64,000 bases of DNA from Cryobacterium suzukii (lineage in GTDB: Bacteria; Actinomycetota; Actinomycetes; Actinomycetales; Microbacteriaceae), in assembly GCF_004403185.1 (NCBI RefSeq), contig NZ_SOHJ01000002.1:248001-312000 (forward strand), written 5' to 3'. The position numbers and the translations under genes are program-made. Within the stretch, counting starts at the first letter, position 1, and each line of letters begins with the position of its first letter. This document shows, one piece after another, positions 7,939 through 16,943 of this stretch. A model generated the notes under the pieces. The model did not search any database. It was not told where the DNA came from and worked only from the letters and a program-made list of their open reading frames with translations.

Positions 7939-8733
7939 TCATGGGGCGTCCGGCATGGTCCAATCGGGTGCTATGTCGAGTGCTTCGCGGATGAGGAAAT
8001 ACCGCTTGCGTTTACGAATCTCGTAGTCGTCGTCTCCCCAGTAGCCGTCTGTCGTCCGAAGGAGCCCGAAATGCTCTAGTTCCCGGGTCGCGCTCGTCCA
8101 GGTGTCATCTGAGAGACCGTATTGCTTCTTGCGGTGGCCATCCATCCACTCCCCATCGGGATGCTTGGAGCCGCCGTTGAGTTCGAGAAGGGCCATTAGT
8201 ACGGCGATGGCTCTTCCGCTGAGGCGGAGTATCCAAGCGTTCGTCCACAGGGTAAACGGCACACCGACCCATCGAGCGCCGTTGCCCTCCCAGCCGTCGC
8301 CTGAGCCGTCGGGGTGGAGCAAGAGAAGGCCAGCCTTGCCGTCGGGTAGGAGAGTCGAAGTGATGAGCTTCTTCTCCTGTAGCCACTTCTTCGCGTCGTT
8401 TGCTCGACGCGGACCGGTATCTGGCGGCAGGTTGAGCCAGCGCGCCAAGGATTGGGTTGGCCGATCTGGAAGCGTGTATGGAGCCTTCGCCGCCTGCATT
8501 ACGAGCGTCATGTGCATCTTTAGGCGCAGCTCGTGCGATTGCACGAGCCACGCAGCGGTCGGCGTGATGTCGCCTCGCTTGACGTAGGTGATTGGGAAGT
8601 TGACGCTGCTGACGCGCTTAGACCTGTCGGTCGCGCGTGCGAGTGCCACGAGGGCTTCTGAGGGGACGTACATGGGTGCTCCAAGGAAGAAGTTGACGAC
8701 CTCAGCGGAGAGACGTGGGGTCCGGGGGTACAT
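7939..8733 (-). CDS. Hypothetical protein, winged-helix-like
   Basis: This encodes up to 264 residues; an internal ATG at 8673 is an alternative start. I do not recognise the family. The middle (LSGRAIAVLMALLELNGGS) and the following KKQYGLSDDTWTSATRELEH with FGLLRTTDG look like a winged-helix domain. The N-terminal half contains two more helical segments (RANDAKKWLQEKKLI). Such double winged-helix layouts occur in plasmid replication initiators and phage regulators. There is no signal peptide or membrane helix. A replication or regulatory role is only a guess. Confidence 0.6.
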   Translation of the reverse strand: MYPRTPRLSAEVVNFFLGAPMYVPSEALVALARATDRSKRVSSVNFPITYVKRGDITPTAAWLVQSHELRLKMHMTLVMQAAKAPYTLPDRPTQSLARWLNLPPDTGPRRANDAKKWLQEKKLITSTLLPDGKAGLLLLHPDGSGDGWEGNGARWVGVPFTLWTNAWILRLSGRAIAVLMALLELNGGSKHPDGEWMDGHRKKQYGLSDDTWTSATRELEHFGLLRTTDGYWGDDDYEIRKRKRYFLIREALDIAPDWTMPDAP

Positions 8734-8985
8734 GGGGATACTTGGGGTACCAGAGATACTTCCTTTTAAGATACCGCTGGAATCGCATTCTGTCTGCGGT
8801 GAGGCCGTCGTAATGCCCCAGGAAAACGGTCTCCGACCCTGCCCAAGGTGCCGATACCCTCCGGTTAGCCCGTGGGCTGCTTCAGTTGCTGTTCGGGTGT
8901 TTCTAGGCGACTCTGTTCTCAGAGCCAGATGCTCCCTCGTCCGCCAAGACCAAAGGGGGGGATCTCGAAGAGAAGGGAGGACCCG
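8734..8985. other. Intergenic region with leader of a short peptide gene
   Basis: No protein gene is evident. The end of the stretch contains AAGAGAAGGGAGG, a strong ribosome binding site immediately before ATG 8986. Confidence 0.4.
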
Positions 8986-9057
8986 ATGAATACAGGCTTC
9001 CGCATCACTGTCAAAATGACTGTATCTGGAATCACCATCACAATCGAGCCCTGGTAG
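8986..9057 (+). CDS. 23-residue peptide with strong ribosome binding site
   Basis: The ORF starts at ATG 8986, 5 nt after a near-perfect Shine-Dalgarno (AAGGGAGG), and ends with TAG at 9057. The peptide begins MNTGFRITVK and ends TITIEPW, with alternating Thr/Ile/Val that suggests beta-strand. It is followed within 5 nt by a large palindrome. This arrangement of leader, short ORF and hairpin suggests a genuine small gene or a translation-coupled attenuator. The function is unknown and the ORF may be missed by automated annotation. Confidence 0.5.
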   Translation: MNTGFRITVKMTVSGITITIEPW

Positions 9058-9061
9058 CTCA

Positions 9062-9093
9062 GGAGGGGGCGGGGTCTAGACCGCGCCCCCTCT
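9062..9093. terminator. Near-perfect 32-bp palindrome, terminator or operator
   Basis: The left arm GAGGGGGCGGGGTCT pairs with AGACCGCGCCCCCTC around a TCTAGA centre, with one G-G mismatch. There is no loop and no T-run, so a protein-binding site is as likely as a terminator. It lies 5 nt after the 23-residue ORF and before the truncated hsdR relic. Confidence 0.6.
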
Positions 9094-9165
9094 CCGCGCG
9101 ATTCGCTGAGGACTAGCGCCAAGGCATCCTCTTGGTCGAATCGCGTCCCGTAGGACGATCGTCTA

Positions 9166-11692
9166 ACGGGCACCTCGACCGCCGGCCAGCAGCAGGCCGT
9201 GCTCTACGCGGATGCACTCGAGCAGCAGTTCGGGCAGCGCCCGGTGATCTTCTACACCAACGGCTTCGATCAATGGATGCGGGACGACCAGCAGTATCCG
9301 GCCCGCCAGGTCGCTGGGTTCTACACCAGGGACCAGCTGGCGCTGCTGATCCAGCGGCGGTCGTCACGGCGGGCGCTGGTGACCTCCGACATCAACGCTG
9401 ACATTGCCGGCCGGGCCTACCAGGTGCAGGCGATCACGAAGATCGCGGAGAGCTTCGAGTCCCGGCGCGAGCGCAAGGCCCTGCTGGTGATGGCCACGGG
9501 CAGCGGTAAGACGCACACGGTGATTGCGCTCGCAGATTTGCTGATGCGCGCGAACTGGGCCAAGCGGGTGCTGTTTCTCGCGGATCGCATCGCGTTGGTG
9601 CGCCAGGCGACGAATGCGTTCAAACAGTTTCTCCCGGGCACGACGGCGATCAACCTGCTGAACGAGAAGGACGACAACGCGCGTGTGTACATCTCCACCT
9701 ACGGCGCGATCATGGGACTGATCAATGAAGGCTCGGATGCGCTGCGGCGGTTCGGCCCGGATATTTCGATCTGATCGAGTCCGACGAGGCGCACCGGTCG
9801 GTGTACCAGAAGTACGGCGAGATCTTTGAGTACTTCGACTCGCTGCTGGTGGGGCTCACGGCCACGCCGAAAGACGAAGTCGACCACAACACCTACGGTC
9901 TGTTCAACCTTGAAGACGGGTGCCGGCTGACTCGTACGATCTCGGGCAGGCGATCGCCGACAAATATCTGGTGCCGCCCATAGGCCGGCCGATTTCTCTC
10001 GGTTTCATGACCTGCGGCATCCGCTATGTCGATCTGAGCCAGGCAGAGAAAGACCAGTGGGACCTCTTGGACTGGGAAGACGGGCTCGTTCCCGACGAGA
10101 TCGACGCTGCGGCCGTATATAAAAGGCTGTTCAACGCCGACACCGTCGACACGGTGCTCGAAGTGCTCATGAACGAGGGACTCAAAGTGGCCGGCGGTGA
10201 CCGCCTCGGCAAGACCATCGTGTTTGCGAAGAATAGCGCCCACGCGGAGTTCATCGCGGAACGGTTCGACTTGAATTACCCGGAGTATCTGGGCAATTTC
10301 GCCCGGGTGATCACCTACAAAGTCGAGCACTCGCAAGACCTGATCGAAAAGTTTTCCGCCGCTGAGAAGTCGCCGCACATCGCGATCTCGGTCGACGTGC
10401 TCGACACCGGCATCGACGTGCCCGAGGTCGTGAACCTGGTCTTCTTCAAGCCGGTGTTCTCCAAGACCAAGTACTGGCAGATGATCGGACGCGGCACACG
10501 CCGTCGACCCGACCTGTACGGACCGGGCGCGGATAAGGAAAACTTCAAGATTTTCGACGTCTGTGGCAACATCGACTTCTGTAACCAGGACTTTCCGGAG
10601 AGCGGGTCGACGGCAACTCAGCCGCTGCGGCAGCGCGTCTTTAAGGGCAGGGTCGGTCTGCTGGCCACCATCGACCGGCTGGGTGCGCCGAGTCCGGCCG
10701 AGGCGGTTTTGCGCGCGTCACGGACTGGAAGGCTACACGGCGTCGTCGCCGGCATGAACCGCAACAACTTTCTCGTACGTCGGCATTTGCGCAATGTAGA
10801 GCGATTCGCAGAAACCTCCGTATGGAACGCTGGGTCGACGGTCGACGGCCGACCCCGAGGACGCGGCAGAGAGCCTGTCGAATCTGCCGTCTGCGGTTGA
10901 CGTCGAGGACACCGATGAAGATGCAAAACGCTTCGATCTACTCGCCCTGCGAGCTTAACTCGGCACGGTCGACCCTGACCCGGTCTACGTGGCAACTCTT
11001 GCCGCTACGAGGGGGCGCATTCAACAGATCGCCCTGGCGCTGGGTGAGATGCGCGACGTGCCGGGTGTGCAGGCCAACCGCGAACTGATCGATGCCGTCT
11101 CTGGCGACGCGTGGTGGGATGGTGTGACCCTCAGCCTGCTCGAGCTGAGGCGCTTGCGGCTCCGCGTACTCGTACGGTTGCTCGACAGCTCCCACCAAGC
11201 GATCGTGTACACCGACTTCGAAGACACCCTCGGCGAATTCGAGGCGATCGAGCCACGGATCGTGACACCGGGCGTGGACCGGGACCGCTTTCACGAAAAA
11301 CTCCTCGCGTTCCTGCGCGAACATCAGGACCAGGTCGTGCTGCACAAGCTGCGGATGGGGCGTTAGCTCAAGGAGCTCGACCTGACCGAACTCGAACGCA
11401 TTCTCATGGGGACCGGAAGCTTCTCGGCGGCGGAGATAGCGGAAATGGACCGTTCGGCGGCGACGCAGGCCTTAGGCGTCGGTGACGCAGCGCTGACCGG
11501 AAATCAGCTTGCTTTCGTGAATCTGATCATCGATCAGCTGACCCAGCGCGGTGCGGTGCCGACCCGGTTGCTTTATAAGCGCCGTTCACGGATTTCGCTC
11601 CCACGGGCCCGGACGAGCTGTTTTCAGATGCGCAGGTAACGCAATTGGTAAGAGTCTTGGCCGGGGTCGCGGCGACGGCGGAGGCATCGTGA
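9166..11692 (+). pseudogene. hsdR: Type I restriction enzyme R subunit-like gene (hsdR), degraded
   Basis: The pieces align in order with a HsdR/SF2 helicase-type subunit: PVIFYTNGFDQWMRDD, Walker A MATGSGKTHTV, DEAH box [27 protein letters not shown], motif VI region QMIGRGTRRRPDLYG, and a C-terminal LTGNQLAFVNLIIDQLT. The N-terminal nuclease domain is missing. At least four frameshifts (about 9770, 9920, 10850, 11570) and two in-frame stops (TAA 10956, TAG 11364) break it. No hsdM or hsdS is present. The gene is dead, although the helicase core would still read over 9920-10900. Confidence 0.88.
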
Positions 11693-11773
11693 TGGTGGCG
11701 TTGAGAAGCACATGACGGAGGGTCCCTTAGATTGCGACCGGAGTGCAAAAAGGAGGGCACAATCCGCGACTCT

Positions 11774-12574
11774 CTATTTGTAATATTTTTCTAGCTCATC
11801 TTCCAAGGTGCTCTGAGCGGCCATCCAAGGGGCACTTCCCCCGCCGTCCGCTTCTAGCGTGCACGTGGACAGCGCATCATCCAAAGGTTGCATCCCTGCG
11901 ATCAGAGTCATGACAGTTGCAGGTGCAAAGAGTGCATCCGTAACTTTGCGCTCGTCAGGAGCGCAAAACATCCACTCGTTCGAGCCGTTATCGCGCATGT
12001 CGGAACCGGCAGGTATGTTTCCCTTGGAGCTGGGCGCACCGAAGAGATACACCCGAGTCGTATCGGCATCTCGGTCGAAGAGAGTTCCCCAGTCATAGGC
12101 TGCATTCTGCGACGAGTGATTCAACAGGGTGCGATAATCCCGAGCTTGCGCAAGCGTGGGGGCGATCTCTGCACCAAACGGAATGTCTTTGGCCGTTGCA
12201 ATCCATTTGATGAATTTATCGTTGGACCTGACAGGAACGCCCTGCCAGAGGCCAACTATCCGCCCTAGGAATGATGCAAGGTCAGAAATCGTGACGTATA
12301 CGTCATTGAAGAAGTCAAGGGAATGGCGGAACAACATGGCTTGTTGTCTAGGGCTAGGAGTGCTGTGGCCAAAAAGACTGACTGGCATGAGCTGTCGAAG
12401 TTTGAGGATATCGTCGCGCCGTTCAATTAGGCGTTGTAAAGATTCTTCGTATTTCCTGGCGGCAAGTCGTTGCCCAGAATTTAAATCGCTGTGCTCCGCA
12501 TGATGCATGTAGTAGGCGACTTGTTTTGAACTAACCTGAACTTGTGGAAACAATGAGGGACTCCATTCTATCAA
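11774..12574 (-). CDS. Hypothetical protein, island-encoded
   Basis: This encodes 266 residues and has no recognised family. It is helical at the N-terminus (AARKYEESLQRLIERRDDIL) and contains RDYRTLLNHSSQ, an R-x4-H arrangement reminiscent of HEPN/ApeA-type proteins but not sufficient for assignment. There is no signal sequence or membrane helix. The coding strand is opposite to the broken hsdR. Its codons are noticeably more AT-rich than the chromosomal genes further right, indicating recent transfer. Confidence 0.6.
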   Translation of the reverse strand: MIEWSPSLFPQVQVSSKQVAYYMHHAEHSDLNSGQRLAARKYEESLQRLIERRDDILKLRQLMPVSLFGHSTPSPRQQAMLFRHSLDFFNDVYVTISDLASFLGRIVGLWQGVPVRSNDKFIKWIATAKDIPFGAEIAPTLAQARDYRTLLNHSSQNAAYDWGTLFDRDADTTRVYLFGAPSSKGNIPAGSDMRDNGSNEWMFCAPDERKVTDALFAPATVMTLIAGMQPLDDALSTCTLEADGGGSAPWMAAQSTLEDELEKYYK

Positions 12575-12736
12575 TCAGCGTCACTGCAATCGGTGGTGCC
12601 TCGTGTCATTCGGGACACTGTACCGGAAATTAGTTCAGCCAGTGCATATCGAGGATGCCACGAACTGCTTCTCCTTGCGCGGGCATTAAAAATGCATAGG
12701 TGTTCCGCGAGTCGCCGTGGAACCTAGGCTAATGAT

Positions 12737-12952
12737 ATGTCCAATATCAAAGTAAACGTTGACTTCCGATTGTGGGCCAACAATGCAGATCGTTTCGTGC
12801 ATCTGCAGGTCGAGGGGGAGTCGCACTCGCCTTTTGTGGACGCCTTGGCTGATGCCGCACTATTGTCCGGTGCTGCTGGTATTGAAAACGGCCTCCTTTG
12901 GCGTCACGGTGGAGAGTCGGACCTTGCTGTGTCACTACACATCAATCGGTAG
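12737..12952 (+). CDS. Small hypothetical protein (71 aa)
   Basis: The frame from ATG 12737 encodes MSNIKVNVDFRLW, then a mixed alpha/beta sequence ending SDLAVSLHINR. It contains no known motif. A TAATGAT element lies immediately upstream of the ATG, so the transcript may be leaderless. The next ORF (12992) follows on the same strand after 39 nt, and the two could form one unit. Confidence 0.45.
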   Translation: MSNIKVNVDFRLWANNADRFVHLQVEGESHSPFVDALADAALLSGAAGIENGLLWRHGGESDLAVSLHINR

Positions 12953-12991
12953 GACGAATCTGACTCGAACGAAAGAGAGTCGCAGACGCCT

Positions 12992-13324
12992 TTGAGCACA
13001 CCAAGTATATTTATAGGCACGACAATTACACTTGGTCAACTCGAGAAAATACTTGGGCCATTGGCCTACTCGGATCCGCCAATGGTCGTTGTATCACCCA
13101 ACGATGGGGTTGGCGGTGGACTCCTACATGAGTTCTTTTCTCTGGGACTTGACTCAATTCGAGGCATTTCAGAACTTGCTGGATACCTCTCCGCGGTAAT
13201 GGTCGTCGTGAAAACAGTGCGACGACACACCGACTGGACGGCTGCATTCCTAGTTGAGGTCAGTTATTTGGCTGAAGAGGTGAGTCCGGAATTGGTCAGA
13301 ACCCTGCGCGCCCGGCCGGAGTGA
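12992..13324 (+). CDS. Small hypothetical protein (110 aa)
   Basis: The frame starts with TTG (MSTPSIFIGTTITLGQLEKI) and ends ELVRTLRARPE. A Gly-rich patch (NDGVGGGLLHEFFSLG) is followed by a helical segment (ELAGYLSAVMVVVKTVRR). There is no family assignment and no clear ribosome site. It probably forms an operon with the 71-residue gene upstream; some insecticidal or effector-associated small proteins look similar, but that is speculation. Confidence 0.4.
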   Translation: MSTPSIFIGTTITLGQLEKILGPLAYSDPPMVVVSPNDGVGGGLLHEFFSLGLDSIRGISELAGYLSAVMVVVKTVRRHTDWTAAFLVEVSYLAEEVSPELVRTLRARPE

Positions 13325-13543
13325 ACAGCCGAGCAGATCTCAATTCGATTCGGGCTAACTCCTGCATCTTCCATTGATTTGATGCTCATGTGCGGATTCT
13401 CACCCGTCATTGATGGCTTGCGCATTGTCTGGTTTCGAGATCTCGAAGATCCAACGTCCCACGGCTGAATGAGAACGTGGCCCCACGCCTCTTGCAGATC
13501 GAGGCGGACGAGGCATTAACACCGCAAGTGCGCGGGCATTCGT

Positions 13544-14384
13544 TTATAACACAACGTCGTGGCGTCCGTAGTTGCCGCGGAGAGTGTTGGTGAAGTCGAT
13601 CACGGATTTAACTACGTGCGGGGACATTCGCCAACTAACCGCGTCGCCCCAAGCACTTGCGTCAACCCTGTCTCCCGACCGCGTTCGGTGCAATTTCCCA
13701 CCCAAGTGTCGCGCCCGTCGTGCCAAGCCTGTGATTAATGCCAACGCGCGAGATCATGATCCACAGTCGCTCGATGCTGTCAGCAGTGCGCCCCTGAACC
13801 GCTCCGTAGAAAGAATTCCAAGCATCATTGTCGGTCAGTCTTTCAGTGGCGATGCGTTGGAGTTCGGCTATTTCGGGATTGCCGAGTGTTGCTTGCTCTG
13901 CCGCTTCCCACATCCTCGCCGGGTCGGGGTCTATCTGGGGGCTGTCAGCCAGCATATCCAGGTTGTAGAAGCGACCGGACCTGCCGTAGCGGTCAAGAGT
14001 GGCGAGTACAGGGGGCAAGACAGGGTCGGCAAGCACGTCGGCGACTAGTCCTTTGACGTATTCAGTGCTATCTTCCGTCCGGACGAGAACTGCTGCCATT
14101 ACATGGTCGAATAGCTCCGCTATTCCGTGCCCGTAACTCATCATGTTACTTTTCGATGGCCAAGCTCGCTTTTCGTCGAGTGAAATAGCGCCCACCGTCA
14201 ACTTGAGAAGCTTCTCCGTACCGATCGACAGCATTGTCAAGATTGGATCGCGTGTGGTCTCCAAGAAACGCGCCCCGCGCAGAACCCTGACGCCATAGCC
14301 CAGAAGATTGCGGGTCGAGGTCATCTCGCCCAGAAGGGCGAATGCCTTTGCATTGTCCAGATGGTCAATTGTCACGATATCCAC
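13544..14384 (-). pseudogene. AbiV/HEPN-like hypothetical gene with a frameshift
   Basis: The main frame (13662-14384, 240 residues) contains LTMLSIGTEKLLKLTVGAIS and SNMMSYGHGIAELFDHVM, a helical pattern like AbiV/HEPN proteins. It then ends abruptly after GRQG. In the adjacent frame the sequence continues sensibly as WRMSPHVVKSVIDFTNTLRG and NYGRHDVVL to a stop at 13544-13546. A one-base shift near 13670-13690 therefore separates the natural C-terminus. The gene may be inactive, or the 240-residue form may still work. The function is not established. Confidence 0.5.
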
Positions 14385-14720
14385 GATCTGACTGGCCGAT
14401 TGAAGTATTCACGTCATAAACGTATCGGTCGACCTCCGGCGAGTCACCACGCAACACACGCCGCAGTCGACCTCCGATCCGGCGATGCGGGCATTCTCTC
14501 CCGCAGACCGTCGATGATTTATGGGAGGGTGCACGGAACATACTGAGTTCGCGCTCAAATGGCGCTTGCGGACAGGAACAATGAACCGGACCACGGACTG
14601 AATCCTCCTTGCAGGAATAGCGAAGACCCGGTTCCATACGGGTTCGTGTGAGCCGAACGAGTCCATCGAATCCTTTTGGAGGGCAAGCGCACCTTCGTAG
14701 GGACGAGAAAGGTGGGCGCG
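14385..14720. other. Stretch without recognisable genes
   Basis: Only shadow frames were seen on both strands. The last ~20 nt probably belong to the 5' end of the relaxase relic. Confidence 0.4.
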
Positions 14721-15002
14721 GTGACAGTGTCGATGCGTGTGATGAGTGCCGGCAGCGGGTACAGAACCTGCTGCGCACGGTCGCCGCTGGTGACGGCAGG
14801 CGCCTGCTGTCGACTCCGCTGACTCGGTGCTACACCGAGGAAGGGACGCGTCCGGGACGGTGGAAGGGCGGTGGCCGCCGAGCATGCCTTGGACGGGCCA
14901 CGCGGCGACGGTGGTGGACTTACCGAGCGGGCTGCGGCATCCGCTTTGGACTAGCGCGACGACAAGCGGCGTCGCGCCGTTGCCGCCTACGACTTCACGT
15001 TC
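14721..15002 (+). pseudogene. Relic of a MobF/TrwC-type conjugative relaxase N-terminus
   Basis: From GTG 14721 the frame reads MRVMSAGSGYR; after a one-base shift it continues NLLRTVAAGDG, LSTPLTRCYTEEG and RPGRWKGGG. A third frame then gives AVAAYDFTF at 14976-15002. This order matches the start of actinobacterial TrwC relaxases (MSAGxGYxYLL, LTRYYxEEGxPPGRW, GxDFTFSxPKS), with the middle deleted. The catalytic tyrosine and His triad regions are not intact. It identifies the island as derived from a conjugative plasmid or integrative element. Confidence 0.65.
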
Positions 15003-15366
15003 TAAAAATCGGCCACACCCGTCGGCTCGAACCAACCGACAGAGTTGCCGAACTGAGCGGAGCATCCGTTCAGTTCCGTTTCGACATCCACACTTTGTTC
15101 TTCTCCGAGGACGCGGTGACCTAGAGAACGAACTGCTCAAGCATTTTGCTGCCCAAGCTTTGAACCAGGCCAATTTACGTAAAGAATTCTTCTTTGCTTC
15201 ACCTGCCGAGGTGCGCGAAGTCTTGATGGAAAAGGTCGGAAATCTCCTAGAGTTTCGGGAGCATGCAGATGCTACCGAATTCATGCAGTCGGTAGACCGC
15301 TGGCCCGAAAGCAGAGGACGAGTGCAGCGGATTCCGCCGACAGACACGGGTAATACTGGCAACTGA
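14997..15366 (+). pseudogene. Relic of a GIY-YIG/T5orf172-domain protein (DUF4041-type C-terminus)
   Basis: One frame gives VLKIGHTRRLEPTDRVAELS and FRFDIHTLFFSEDAV, then stops at about 15123. The next frame continues LENELLKHFAAQALNQANLR, KEFFFASPAEVREVLMEKVG, NLLEFREHADA and ends at 15366. Together they reproduce the C-terminal GIY-YIG-like (T5orf172/Mug113) domain, with the conserved KIG-TRRL, LE-L and R-EFF elements. The N-terminal part is gone, replaced by relaxase sequence. A one-base loss near 15118 breaks the frame. Confidence 0.65.
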
Positions 15367-15460
15367 GGGTTCAACTGGCTACAGGTCACACTCAATAGCA
15401 ACATGGCGCCACACGGGCCTGAGCGCATCGCCGGTCGTAGGCAGACGGTAATGTGCGGTA

Positions 15461-15955
15461 ATGATTAATTTGAATTCGGTGTGGGCTGTCGTCGGCGCAG
15501 TATGCGTTGGATCTACAACTGCCATCCTGCCGTCGCTTTTTGCAGATTACCGTCGAGGAAGGCGAGAAAACCGATATCGCTGGAGCCTTCACTTTTATGA
15601 GCTCAGCTCGGACTTCTCTGGCATCGTTCGCCAATTCATGCACGAGGCAGGCGACCGGTTGGAGTTGCGAGACCAGGAAGGGTTGGCCCGACTGAAAGTC
15701 CTGCAAGGGAACATTCGTGAACACACTTCTCGGCTGGCACTGTTGGCAGGCGAGCCAGTCTTGTCCGTTGCGCAGAAGATTCGCAGACACAGCCACGCCG
15801 TTATCCAAGCATGTGAAACCGGGGCTATTAAGCGGGCATCGGAGTATTCCGAGGGACCCTACGTAGCACTGGATCTTGAACTGGATAATTTCCATCAAGT
15901 CGTTCGGGACCAAATTGGGCTTCAGAAATTGGGCCAGATTCGACTAGACGCGTGA
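15461..15955 (+). CDS. Hypothetical membrane-anchored protein (164 aa)
   Basis: This starts with ATG 15461. Residues ~7-27 (VWAVVGAVCVGSTTAILPSL) form one membrane helix, followed by a positively charged DYRRGRREN stop-transfer and a soluble helical domain with many Arg/Glu/His residues. No family is recognised. The topology suggests a cytoplasmic domain on a single N-terminal anchor. It is the last intact-looking gene before the right island border. Confidence 0.55.
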   Translation: MINLNSVWAVVGAVCVGSTTAILPSLFADYRRGRRENRYRWSLHFYELSSDFSGIVRQFMHEAGDRLELRDQEGLARLKVLQGNIREHTSRLALLAGEPVLSVAQKIRRHSHAVIQACETGAIKRASEYSEGPYVALDLELDNFHQVVRDQIGLQKLGQIRLDA

Positions 15956-16054
15956 ACGACCAGAGTGAAACCAGAAACGCACCATAAACCCCAATATCTG
16001 ACCAGATTCAGCTCGTATGACACCGTACAGCGCGTACACTAAATTCCATGAGTA

Positions 16055-16070
16055 CCGCGGAATTCCGCGG
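16055..16070. repeat. 16-bp perfect palindrome near the island border
   Basis: CCGCGGAATTCCGCGG lies 54 nt before the tRNA-Gln fragment. It could be a recombinase arm site or a regulator site; there is no further evidence. Confidence 0.5.
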
Positions 16071-16123
16071 AAGTCTGCCCCATATGCAGGTGCGCACGAC
16101 CACCCCGACGCCTATCATTTGTT

Positions 16124-16150
16124 CTTGGTTCGAGTCCAGGTACCCCAGCA
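16124..16150 (+). repeat. tRNA-Gln 3'-end fragment, probable attachment site (att)
   Basis: CTTGGTTCGAGTCCAGG forms a complete T arm (CTTGG paired with CCAGG around TTCGAGT), and TACCCCA followed by GCA is the 3' acceptor strand of tRNA-Gln (5' partner TGGGGTA). The D and anticodon arms are absent. A bare 3' tRNA end is the usual scar left by integrases that recombine within tRNA genes. The intact tRNA-Gln must lie elsewhere; none is in the window. It coincides with the change from island to chromosomal genes. Confidence 0.75.
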
Positions 16151-16379
16151 CTAACAGGCGCAGGACTCCGCAGAGAACTCGACTATCGCCCCCCCCTGTG
16201 TGGCAGGCCCAAAGCGGCTTCGTGACCCTAAAACGAACCAATAACCCCCTCACCAATTGTTTGGGTATTCTTGCGAACCGTCGTATACGGCTTGTCCCAG
16301 CTGGCAAGGACAATTATGGGCGCGACCGACGAACTTTGCAGGTAATGAAAAGTGCTTCTGCGGTGCTTCGGCCGAGCCG

Positions 16380-16775
16380 GATCGGTGCCTGCTGGATATC
16401 GTCTTTGCTGGTGAGGACGAGGCTGGCATCGCCGTCGACCCCGCGGACCCCTCAGATCTTTCGCGAAGACTAACCGATCTCGGGCCGTCGCAAGCGGTCA
16501 TCAAATTGGGTCATCGCGGTGCGCTGGCACTGATCAACGGTGAAACGCTTCAGCAGGATGCCGTCCCCATCACCCCCGTGGATTCAGTCGGTGCCGGGGA
16601 CGCTTTCGTGGCGGGGTATTTGGCGGAGTATATAAAGGGATCGTCGTCAGCCGAACGCCTCGCGCTCGCCGCAAAAACAGGGGCGTTCGCGTGCCTGGCC
16701 TACGGAGATTGGGAGGGCCTGCCACGCAGACGAGAGCTTGACCTTCTCAGCGCCACCGAGACCGTTATCCGCTAA
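16380..16775 (+). pseudogene. 5'-truncated PfkB-family sugar kinase (KDG kinase-like)
   Basis: Residues from LLDIVFAGEDEAG to the end match the C-terminal half of 2-keto-3-deoxygluconate kinase-type PfkB proteins. The signature VDSVGAGDAFVAGYL carries the anion hole and catalytic Asp. The upstream ~40 residues of the open frame are unrelated. The substrate-binding N-terminal half is missing, so the product should be inactive. The break lies just right of the tRNA-Gln scar and was probably caused by arrival or rearrangement of the island. Confidence 0.8.
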
Positions 16776-16943
16776 ATCCGCTGGAGAAGCATTTTCGGTG
16801 CTCCTATTCGAGGTTGAGACGTGCCCACGACGGTTCCTGCCCGGCGCGCACACAGCCGGTCACCACATCAGGTCTGCAGCGCAGAGACTAGGAGTTCGGC
16901 TCGCGCGCGCCGCGCAAAATCTCGAGGATTGCTAGATTCAAGT

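Noticed and set aside
12575..12736. Possible RNA gene between two island ORFs
   Set aside because: No stable hairpin or known RNA signature could be drawn.
14365..15428. Minus-strand ORFs across the relaxase relic
   Set aside because: Composition is Arg/Ser/Cys-rich antisense noise; the plus-strand relics explain the sequence.
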